21,495 nucleotides of DNA, taken from NCBI GenBank assembly GCA_023436175.1, contig JAEZKE010000086.1:1-21495 (forward strand). Direction: 5' to 3'. Origin of the DNA: Methanobacteriota archaeon (GTDB lineage: Archaea; Methanobacteriota; Methanobacteria; Methanobacteriales; Methanobacteriaceae). This document shows, piece by piece, positions 15,603-20,920 of the stretch. The notes under the pieces are model-generated. The model saw only the letters and a list, made by a program, of their open reading frames with translations, had not been told where the DNA came from and ran no database searches. The position numbers and the translations under genes were made by a program. Position 1 is the first letter of the stretch. The number at the start of each line of letters is the position of its first letter.

Positions 15603-15720
15603 TTCCTCACCTATATGTATCATTTATGCCTTTTTTTGACATAATTCTCCTGTGATTAGTAATAACATTAAGTTTTAATTAAACTTATTTTGTCTAAGAT
15701 ATAATTAGTTATATATTTAT

Positions 15721-15843
15721 CTACTCTGTATCGATCCCATAGAAATCTAATAGCTTTTTTATTGATTTGACGTAAATTTCAGGCGATTCTTTCTCTTTTT
15801 CATTATTATAAAATTCTACAAGCGAATCAATGAATTTAGACAT
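15721..15843 (-). CDS. 40-aa protein behind iteron-like array
   Basis: A frame too short for most gene finders: ATG 15843 to TAG 15723-15721, 40 codons, with AAGGGG a few bases before the start. The product begins MSKFIDSLVEFYNN and ends KKLLDFYGIDTE; it is helical and charged, with no cysteine. The family is not recognised. The 12-bp repeat array ends 33 nt before its start, so its promoter must overlap the array. It could be a small DNA-binding or replication-control protein, but nothing in its sequence proves that. Confidence 0.5.
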   Translation of the reverse strand: MSKFIDSLVEFYNNEKEKESPEIYVKSIKKLLDFYGIDTE

Positions 15844-15875
15844 ATTAATTCCCCTTTCAGCTTAAGATTACAGTG

Positions 15876-15953
15876 TGTTATACATCTTGTTGTACAAATT
15901 TACTAAATTTTACAAAACGTTATACATTATGTTAAACATTTTGTTATACCGAT
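15876..15953. repeat. Iteron-like array of 12-bp units
   Basis: Units start at 15876 (TGTTATACATCT), 15888 (TGTTGTACAAAT), 15906 (AATTTTACAAAA, degenerate), 15918 (CGTTATACATTA), 15930 (TGTTAAACATTT) and 15942 (TGTTATACCGAT). Spacing is exactly 12 bp, with one 6-bp insertion (TTACTA) after the second unit. Each unit has a TGT-N3-ACA palindromic core. A single related CGTTATACC lies at 17365-17373. Such arrays occur as plasmid origin iterons or as cooperative operator arrays. Confidence 0.7.
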
Positions 15954-16313
15954 TTAATTAATTCTTATTACTAAATTAATTTTCTTTATTTTTTTATTAC
16001 TTTTTATATATTTATTATATATTATATTATTATAATATAATAAATAAGAGAAGAATAAATGAGAAATAAAGCATTTAAAATGTCTTTTACATGAAAATAA
16101 GACCAAATATATCTTTTTCATTGATAAAATTGATTTTAAGCATGATTGGTTTTTAAGGATTTTTCGGTATTTTGAAAAGACTTTTGAATGATTTCCCAAG
16201 CACACACACTCATTTTTTACGTTTTTTATGTCATTGCTTTGGAAGGACAATATTGTAGTATTGATCATGCAATTTTGCTTTTGGTGGACAATTACTTCTC
16301 TATTATTTTGCAT
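15954..16313. other. A+T-rich stretch with long palindrome; doubtful frame
   Basis: The sequence is extremely A+T rich between about 15950 and 16050. TATTATATTAT-T-ATAATATAATA (16020-16042) is a perfect palindrome with 11-bp arms. A minus-strand frame of 119 codons fills the stretch, and GGTGA precedes its ATG 16313 by 8 nt. However, its product is low in complexity, its tail is the A+T-rich DNA itself, and I see no domain. I do not call it a gene with confidence. Confidence 0.4.
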
Positions 16314-16463
16314 TTAGACTTTCACCTTTTCCAGGCTACTGACTTTATCAAATAAAACATTTGCTGGAATGTTATATTTTGTTCCAATTAGTTCTATTTG
16401 CCCTATGCTATCTCTAACAAGTTCTATATCTATTATATCCATTTCTATTTCATTTTTATTCAT
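16314..16463 (-). CDS. 49-aa protein, end of the mini-protein operon
   Basis: Starts at ATG 16463 with GGAGAGG 5 nt upstream; a longer reading from 16535 lacks such a site. The product begins MNKNEIEMDIIDIEL and ends SSLEKVKV: acidic N-terminus, helical middle, no cysteine. Its start lies one base after the stop of the 25-aa cysteine-rich frame, so translation is coupled. The family is not recognised. Confidence 0.55.
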   Translation of the reverse strand: MNKNEIEMDIIDIELVRDSIGQIELIGTKYNIPANVLFDKVSSLEKVKV

Positions 16464-16464
16464 T

Positions 16465-16542
16465 TTATCCTCTCCTTTCTCCGTTTTCTTTATAACAAAT
16501 TTTACATTTACAACATTCATCATGATTAAAAACACATTTCAT
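16465..16542 (-). CDS. 25-aa cysteine-rich peptide
   Basis: ATG 16542 to TAA 16467-16465. The 25-residue product MKCVFNHDECCKCKIC plus a charged tail has Cys3, Cys10, Cys11, Cys13, Cys16 and His7, enough for one zinc or Fe-S site. It starts 4 nt after the stop of the 73-aa gene, with AGTGAT as a weak binding site, and its stop is one base from the next start. Gene packing and cysteine content favour a real peptide, but it is short enough to be chance. Confidence 0.4.
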   Translation of the reverse strand: MKCVFNHDECCKCKICYKENGERRG

Positions 16543-16546
16543 CTGA

Positions 16547-16768
16547 TCACTTCCCAAAAATCACTATTACTGGATTCTCTTCTTTAACTATGGTTGCGCT
16601 TTTTAACTCCCCAATGCCTATATTAGCCCTTTTTAGTTCTTTTTGTTCACAATCTATACATAATTGACATTCTTCATCTATACTCCATTTCTTGACTCCA
16701 CATTTTGGACAAGCATAATTACATTCGGTACATATGTTTTTTTGCGCTGCTAAACATTTTCTAATCAT
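16547..16768 (-). CDS. 73-aa protein with eight cysteines (zinc or Fe-S)
   Basis: ATG 16768 has GGAG 8 nt upstream. Cysteines lie at 5, 13, 16, 20, 23, 34, 37 and 40: CTECNYACPKCG resembles a zinc ribbon, and CQLCIDC forms a CxxCxxC triplet. A cysteine-free tail (about 41-73) is beta-like. The start overlaps the upstream gene's stop as ATGA. The 8-cysteine pattern parallels the upstream 52-aa protein, ending in the same CxxCxxC with the same spacing, so the two may be related. A zinc-binding role is most likely; a [4Fe-4S] role is possible. Confidence 0.65.
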   Translation of the reverse strand: MIRKCLAAQKNICTECNYACPKCGVKKWSIDEECQLCIDCEQKELKRANIGIGELKSATIVKEENPVIVIFGK

Positions 16769-16923
16769 TTTGATTTCTCCAAAGCCTTTTTAAGGTTATA
16801 AAATGGTTCTTCGCAGGCCATACAGCTTTTACAATCTTCTTTTACTTCTTTTACTTCTGCTCCACAGTAACATGGTTCACATTCTTTTATACATGTTGAA
16901 GCCCATTTGCAACTTCTAAGCAT
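16765..16923 (-). CDS. 52-aa protein with eight cysteines
   Basis: A frame missed by length cut-offs: ATG 16923, with GAGGT about 6 nt upstream, to TGA 16767-16765. Cysteines lie at 5, 11, 15, 18, 20, 31, 34 and 37 (segments CIKECEPCYCG and CKSCMAC), followed by a helical Lys-rich tail. It overlaps the end of the 115-aa gene by 37 nt and the next gene by ATGA, which marks one translationally coupled operon. Metal binding is nearly certain from the pattern if the protein is made; the function is unknown. Confidence 0.6.
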   Translation of the reverse strand: MLRSCKWASTCIKECEPCYCGAEVKEVKEDCKSCMACEEPFYNLKKALEKSK

Positions 16924-17234
16924 GCTTTACCTCTTTTTACAATTTTACTTAAGTCATGACTTTCTTTACTTTCTAAAATAGTATTAGCTATGTTTTTTAG
17001 GCTCCCATGTTCTTTTTCATAGTTTTTAATGTATTCATCGACAGTGTTTCTTACTAGTTCTCCCTGATATTTTCCTTCTAAAAAACTAATTATAGTTAAT
17101 TTAGAGTTCTGTACTCTGTCAAATCGTATTTGTTTTTTAAATATCTTGTTTTCTTTTTCTCTTTTGGTTCTATCTAGCTGTTCTACAGCTTTATTTAAAT
17201 CTTTCATGTTTGCTAGTCTTTTGAAATTATTCAA
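16887..17234 (-). CDS. 115-aa first gene of mini-protein operon, possible DNA-binding
   Basis: TTG 17234 has AGGTGA 4 nt upstream; ATG 17207 is an internal alternative. The N-terminal ~35 residues are a charged helix (VEQLDRTKREKENKIFKKQ). Then comes a strand-like QIRFDR and two helices (TIISFLEGKYQGELVRNTV and DEYIKNYEKEHGSL). The strand-helix-helix order recalls ribbon-helix-helix proteins, but the fit is weak. An inverted repeat of TTTGGAC lies between promoter and gene, as for an autoregulated operon leader. One cysteine only. Alternative: a structural or partition-like small protein. Confidence 0.55.
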   Translation of the reverse strand: MNNFKRLANMKDLNKAVEQLDRTKREKENKIFKKQIRFDRVQNSKLTIISFLEGKYQGELVRNTVDEYIKNYEKEHGSLKNIANTILESKESHDLSKIVKRGKACLEVANGLQHV

Positions 17235-17254
17235 TCTATCACCTATTTTTGTTT

Positions 17255-17287
17255 TTTGGACATATGGACAAGGTACTTAAGTCCAAA
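17255..17287 (-). promoter_or_regulatory. Operator-like inverted repeat before the mini-protein operon
   Basis: TTTGGAC (17255-17261) and GTCCAAA (17281-17287) are perfect inverted arms; a second TGGACA lies at 17265-17270, so TGGACA occurs twice, 8 bp apart. The minus-strand TATA-like ATTTTATAAAG is at about 17326-17316, placing transcription start near 17296 and the repeat just downstream of it, a repressor position. Confidence 0.45.
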
Positions 17288-17326
17288 TGTACTATGATAT
17301 TAATGTATTAAATGTCTTTATAAAAT

Positions 17327-17543
17327 GATTAAATAGAAAAAGTTAAATAAGAGTTTCCGGTCTTCGTTATACCGCAATCTTACGAAATAGACTCCAATTT
17401 AGTCAAAAAGTCGTATTAAATTGACTTATCAAAATTGAACAAAATAACAAAATTATTGCAGGTCCAGACATGTTTTTTAAGACATTGTTCAGAATTTTTA
17501 ATGTGTTTTTCATGAGAATTTATGCAGCTGTAAAAGTAGTAAA
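17327..17543. other. Gap between divergent genes
   Basis: Contains a locally less A+T-rich patch at about 17351-17395 with TTCGT/ACGAA inverted arms and a single copy of the iteron-like motif (CGTTATACC, 17365-17373). No clear TATA box for the plus-strand ferredoxin gene is visible, and no tRNA or other RNA gene is recognised. Confidence 0.4.
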
Positions 17544-18059
17544 TTGAACATTGTTAATTTACAAAATTTGAAAAAAGTCCTAAATGTCTATTCTAACTTT
17601 AATGTCACTGCGGAATATAGACGAAAATATATTAAAAATGGTTGGCGATCTTATGCTTTCAAATATTTGAAAGTTCCCGTCATTAAAATGCATAATGTTA
17701 GTAACCGCTATATTTTGAAAGGTGATAATATTTATTTAAAGAAAGTTGAAAATCTTTTGTTTATTTTAGCTTCTAACTATTCCATAAATGATAATGAACT
17801 TACTTTTACACTTGAAATGAACCTTCAAAATCAACAAATACGTTTATTACTTGAAAAATGCCTTAATTGTGTTGGATGTGGAGTTTGTACTGTCTTATGC
17901 CCGGTTAATGCATTATATCTTGATGATTCCAAGATTATTAAGGTAAATAAGGATCTTTGCGTTGGTTGCCTTGCATGTTGTAAAAATATAGATTCTAAAT
18001 TGAAAATGGGTTGCATTGCTCGTAATTATAAAAAAGAACGTTTATCGATAGTTTTTTAA
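17544..18059 (+). CDS. Orphan ferredoxin-domain protein, possibly a truncated PAPS reductase-like protein
   Basis: 171 aa. TTG 17544 is the only common start codon before residue 49, and no binding site precedes it, so the start is unsure; the frame is open back to 17502. The first ~100 residues are an unrecognised basic alpha/beta region. Residues 106-160 form a ferredoxin-like domain: first cluster C109/112/115/119P; second C139/142/145 with the fourth ligand displaced to C157 (in MGCIARNY). Some methanogen PAPS-reductase-like proteins end in such a ferredoxin part, so this could be a C-terminal remnant. It points away from the cysteine-rich operon. Confidence 0.6.
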   Translation: MNIVNLQNLKKVLNVYSNFNVTAEYRRKYIKNGWRSYAFKYLKVPVIKMHNVSNRYILKGDNIYLKKVENLLFILASNYSINDNELTFTLEMNLQNQQIRLLLEKCLNCVGCGVCTVLCPVNALYLDDSKIIKVNKDLCVGCLACCKNIDSKLKMGCIARNYKKERLSIVF

Positions 18060-18449
18060 AAGACATGTTTGATGATTTAAAGGAATGATCTTGAAAAAAA
18101 AATATGGAAGAGAACCGCTCTTCCTTAAAGGGGACATTGTGCTTATTCGTTTACTGCGAAGGAAGCTAATGTTAGCATTGTTGCCGTGAGTAGATATGCC
18201 ATGTCTTCGGTCATAATTATTCCAAAGTAAGCTAAGCAGTGGTTGGCTGCGATCATTGAGAGACATATCAAGGCATGCATTTGGAGATCTTTCATGTAAA
18301 TCACCGTCCATGCGGGCCCTACCGATATGAGTAAATCCTTTAACACAAACTAATTGACGATAAGCAGTGTTTAAGGTGTGTCGCGTTGTGGTGGGCATCT
18401 CTGACTTCTTCATTTCTTTTTGAAGGTTGCGTTTAACTACATATTTCAT
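18042..18449 (-). CDS. Uncertain frame upstream of and overlapping the 50-aa gene
   Basis: ATG 18449 has AGGTGA 4-5 nt upstream and a TATA-like TTTATAAATT near 18574-18562, so translation probably starts here. The frame runs 135 codons, but after about codon 52 it lies over the 50-aa membrane gene in another frame and continues past the terminator hairpin, where its product looks random. Either the first ~50 codons (MKYVVKRNLQKEMKKSE, basic) are all that matters and a stop has been lost by frameshift, or the whole is a decayed gene. A diverged inverted copy of part of it lies at 18692-18743. Confidence 0.3.
   Translation of the reverse strand: MKYVVKRNLQKEMKKSEMPTTTRHTLNTAYRQLVCVKGFTHIGRARMDGDLHERSPNACLDMSLNDRSQPLLSLLWNNYDRRHGISTHGNNANISFLRSKRISTMSPLRKSGSLPYFFFKIIPLNHQTCLLKNYR
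18094..18124 (-). terminator. Strong terminator on the minus strand
   Basis: GGAAGAG-AACCG-CTCTTCC (18106-18124) is a perfect 7-bp stem. On the minus strand a run of nine T follows (18102-18094). It lies 19 nt after the stop of the 50-aa membrane gene and proves a minus-strand transcription unit there. Confidence 0.7.
18143..18295 (-). CDS. 50-aa membrane protein, two helices
   Basis: ATG 18295 has GGTGA 5 nt upstream; a longer reading from GTG 18346 has no binding site, so 18295 is chosen. The product has two hydrophobic helices at about 7-28 and 31-47 with a short MTED turn and ends SFAVNE. The terminator follows at once. G+C is visibly higher than in neighbouring DNA. No family is recognised; small two-helix proteins occur as toxins, holin-like proteins and transporter regulators, and the sequence does not decide between these. 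Confidence 0.55.
   Translation of the reverse strand: MKDLQMHALICLSMIAANHCLAYFGIIMTEDMAYLLTATMLTLASFAVNE
18351..18413 (-). repeat. Inverted duplication, copy A
   Basis: On the minus strand: ATGAAGAAGTCAGAG (18413-18399), 34 nt, then CTTATCGTCAATTA (18364-18351). Copy B on the plus strand has the same two blocks in the same order. This copy is inside the frame beginning at 18449. Confidence 0.6.
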
Positions 18450-18538
18450 TGTTTCACCTTGAATATCGATGTTTTCGCTAAAATGTGTTATCGATTTATT
18501 CTGGTACTCGTCCGAGATTTAAGCGTGCAACGCGACAC
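18378..18538. repeat. 11-bp GTGTCGCGTTG inverted pair
   Basis: GTGTCGCGTTG (18378-18388) recurs inverted as CAACGCGACAC (18528-18538). Such C+G-rich words are rare in this A+T-rich window. The second copy is in the leader before ATG 18449, the first inside that frame. ACTCGTCC also occurs twice as a direct repeat nearby (about 18506 and 18548). Confidence 0.5.
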
Positions 18539-18559
18539 CATATTTGAACTCGTCCCCCT

Positions 18560-18821
18560 CTTAATTTATAAAAAAAAGTAGTATGTTATTATAAATTAAA
18601 TTAATGGTTTAATTTGACAGGGAGAAACTAAGTAAAATATTTTAAAAAAAATAGTCTTAAGTATCAATTTTAATTATATCAAAAAAAGATTATGAAGAAA
18701 TCAGAGGATCCCGCATGGAGTCCCCTGTACTTATCGTCAATTATTAGACTTAGTCTATAAGTATATAAATTTTACTAAACTTGATTTTATGACACTGCTT
18801 TGAATTTTAATAATAATTTAT
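18560..18821. other. Intergenic stretch with palindrome
   Basis: Besides copy B of the inverted duplication it holds the perfect palindrome TAGACT-T-AGTCTA (18745-18757), directly beside a TATA-like TATATAAATT. No gene is convincing here: the frames are 8 and 22 codons long. Confidence 0.4.
18692..18743 (+). repeat. Inverted duplication, copy B
   Basis: ATGAAGAAATCAGAG (18692-18706, one mismatch to copy A), 23 nt, then CTTATCGTCAATTA (18730-18743, perfect 14 bp). The bases before the ATG (TCAAAAA...) also resemble those before copy A. The plus-strand frame stops after 22 codons, so this copy is a remnant or regulatory. Confidence 0.6.
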
Positions 18822-19529
18822 CTATGTCCCTTCTGAATAATAAGGTGGATAAACTTTAGTATATTCTTTAAGTGTTATATCTAAACCTTTAAATTGTTCT
18901 AGTAGTTCTTTATTGTATTTCTTAATGATTCTTAGTTGTGCAGGATCCATGTCTGAAATGATAGATCCTCCATCTACATTCTTAGAAAAAATGTAATCTT
19001 CGCGAGACTTAATAATTCTATTTGTATTATGAGTATTCATAGCAATTGCCATTATATGAAGTACCCTATCTTTATTTAAGTCTTCATAGGGTATATTTGT
19101 ATTCAAAGTTTCCCAAAAACCCTCTGTAAATAATGATAAATGTTCTTTTTCATCTTTTTGAAGTTTTTTAGTATTCATGGTTAATGTAGCTTGATTATAA
19201 AATAAACTATTATCAATACTTGCTAAAATTTTCTCTTTTTCATTTTTTTCTAATTTTAAAGCTTTTGATTTTTCTTTTTTTTCTTTTTCTAAATCCTTTT
19301 TGATTTCTTTATCTTCATTATGAATTAAAACTCTTTCATTCCATGCAATACTAATACCGGAACCCATAATCAAAGTGAGTATAGGAATTATTTTATCCAT
19401 AATTTTTGTATCTATAATTTCTTGAGGCAATATTAGTGGCAATACAATTATAAGAATAAAAGAACTTATAATGACACTTACAGCTATTAAACAATTCTGA
19501 TATTTTTTAAAGTCGAATATGATAATCAC
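18822..19529 (-). CDS. Membrane-anchored coiled-coil protein, unknown
   Basis: A 235-aa protein. Two hydrophobic helices (about 12-34 and 45-63) form an N-terminal membrane hairpin. A Lys/Glu-rich coiled coil follows (about 72-103, KEIKKDLEKEKKEKSKALKL), then a soluble helical domain (104-235) with no motif I know. The only standard start at the 5' end, GTG 19529, lies within GGTGAT; the position 5 nt beyond that site is ATA, so the real start is unclear. It is downstream of the DUF6414-like gene on the same strand, 307 nt away, with a TATA-like CATATAAAG of its own near 19590. Hairpin anchor plus coiled coil is typical of accessory effector or sensor proteins. Confidence 0.6.
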   Translation of the reverse strand: MIIIFDFKKYQNCLIAVSVIISSFILIIVLPLILPQEIIDTKIMDKIIPILTLIMGSGISIAWNERVLIHNEDKEIKKDLEKEKKEKSKALKLEKNEKEKILASIDNSLFYNQATLTMNTKKLQKDEKEHLSLFTEGFWETLNTNIPYEDLNKDRVLHIMAIAMNTHNTNRIIKSREDYIFSKNVDGGSIISDMDPAQLRIIKKYNKELLEQFKGLDITLKEYTKVYPPYYSEGT

Positions 19530-19836
19530 CGAATTAAATAATTAATTTATTATAAAAAAAATAATAATTTAAAATTTTCCTTTATATGTTTCACTTTAAT
19601 TTTACTTATAAATGAAATTAATAGTACATAGTTAAGCGTAGCTGATAAAATTTTTAATCTTTAACAAAAACAAATCATTTTTAAGTTATTTTAAAAAATA
19701 AAATATCAAAACCTTGAACTAATCTAAAGTACTTGTTTTGCACCTGTTGATTAATTTCAAAATAAAATTACCCTAGATAAATTAAAAATACTTGTTACAC
19801 CCTGAAAAAAATAAAAAATAATAGAATTACATTGAA
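19530..19836. other. A+T-rich gap
   Basis: Just after the upstream gene's stop, the minus strand has runs of six and seven T (about 19822-19805), a U-tract terminator. A possible TATA box for the next gene lies near 19580-19590. Nothing else is visible. Confidence 0.45.
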
Positions 19837-20796
19837 TTATACAAATATTGCAATTGGAATGATCTGCATTGCTGGTGCTTCTACTTCAGTAAATATCTCT
19901 GGAATTTTAAATTTTCCACCCATATTTTTTAAAGGTATTTTAAGTGAATCAATCATTTCGTCACTTAGACCTAATACGGTCCCTTCTAACAGATCTATTG
20001 CTTCATTACCTTCAATTTTTCTGACTACTTTTCCTATAATTTTAAATTTACCATAAGGCAATTCAGCACCTGCACGATCTCTCATAAACTCATGGAAAAG
20101 ATAACTCACAATTTTATGATCCTGTAAATTTTCAACTTCAATTACATATTTTTGAAAATTTTCATTCTCTGAATTTTCAATAAGCCCATTAATCATATTT
20201 ATTATAGATTTAAATCCTTTCAATTGATCTTCGGCTTTTTTCATTTCAGCACGTCTAAATTTATTTGCTTCTTTGATTGATAAATCCTGAGGAACTGGAA
20301 TTTTATTAAAATCATTAAAAGGTGGAATTAATTTTTGTTCACCAAATAATGTAATCATCTCAAAAAGGCTATTGAATTTCATCAAAGAATTTACAATAGG
20401 ATTAGGTATAAATTTTCCTTGTAATTCTATAAAATCAGACTCATTAACACTATCCCACGATTTTTTGTCATTAACTAATTTAACTACGCCTGTCTCATAA
20501 AGATTCTTAATCAAACGATTCATTAATGATCCATATGTGTGGAATCTCTCTTCTTCCTGTTCATTCTCTGATGTATCAGTTGATTTTTTACCTACAGAAC
20601 CTTTAAGACCTAATTTTAATAGACTATATGCTTTTATTCCAAAACTACCCTCTCCTGATATTTCATTAGCTTCAGACTGGTTATCACGTGTTATTCTTTT
20701 ACTTGCCGTACTAAATCCATCTTCCATAGAGGCCAACAAATCTAATAATGTATTTGTATCCAAGTAGATTGGAATTCCTAAATGTTCTCCTTCCAA
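19837..20796 (-). CDS. DUF6414-like protein
   Basis: About 319 aa. The frame is open from GTG 20805, but GGGGTG (20808-20803) is a binding site 6 nt before TTG 20796, so that start is preferred. The segment IYLDTNTLLDLLASMEDGFS near the N-terminus matches what I recall as the opening of DUF6414 proteins, found scattered in bacteria and archaea with unknown function. A Glu-rich loop (about 70-85) is followed by a long helical middle and a C-terminal half with GKFKIIGKVVRKIEGNEAID. No catalytic motif or membrane segment. Scattered occurrence and setting suggest a defence or stress role; this is inference. Confidence 0.6.
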   Translation of the reverse strand: MEGEHLGIPIYLDTNTLLDLLASMEDGFSTASKRITRDNQSEANEISGEGSFGIKAYSLLKLGLKGSVGKKSTDTSENEQEEERFHTYGSLMNRLIKNLYETGVVKLVNDKKSWDSVNESDFIELQGKFIPNPIVNSLMKFNSLFEMITLFGEQKLIPPFNDFNKIPVPQDLSIKEANKFRRAEMKKAEDQLKGFKSIINMINGLIENSENENFQKYVIEVENLQDHKIVSYLFHEFMRDRAGAELPYGKFKIIGKVVRKIEGNEAIDLLEGTVLGLSDEMIDSLKIPLKNMGGKFKIPEIFTEVEAPAMQIIPIAIFV

Positions 20797-20920
20797 ATTA
20801 AGCACCCCTTAATAAAATATTCTAATTAAATAGGAGTTTATTATAACTATATAATTATTTTTTTCTTTTGTTTTAAGTAAACAACTGAATTATTCATTAT
20901 TTAATAAAAAATAATAAAGT

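Noticed and set aside
15876..15953. CRISPR array
   Set aside because: Units of 12 bp are nearly contiguous and without unique spacers; this is an iteron-like or operator array.
15954..16313. 119-codon minus-strand frame with a GGTGA near its ATG
   Set aside because: Product is low in complexity, its last third is the A+T-rich palindromic DNA, and no domain or sensible periodicity is visible; kept only as a described stretch.
16464..16535. Longer N-terminus for the 49-aa protein (start at 16535)
   Set aside because: GGAGAGG is placed correctly for ATG 16463, and the upstream part is better explained by the 25-aa cysteine-rich frame.
17351..17395. tRNA or attachment site in the less A+T-rich patch
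   Set aside because: No cloverleaf or T-loop can be drawn, and no matching direct repeat of useful length was seen elsewhere in the window.
18296..18346. Longer N-terminus of the 50-aa membrane protein from GTG 18346
   Set aside because: No ribosome binding site; GGTGA fits ATG 18295 exactly.
18481..18560. tRNA-like TTCAAAT on the minus strand near 18545
   Set aside because: The flanking bases do not form a T-stem or acceptor stem.
18692..18760. 22-codon plus-strand gene starting at 18692
   Set aside because: No binding site and an early stop; better seen as the diverged copy of the minus-strand sequence at 18351-18413.
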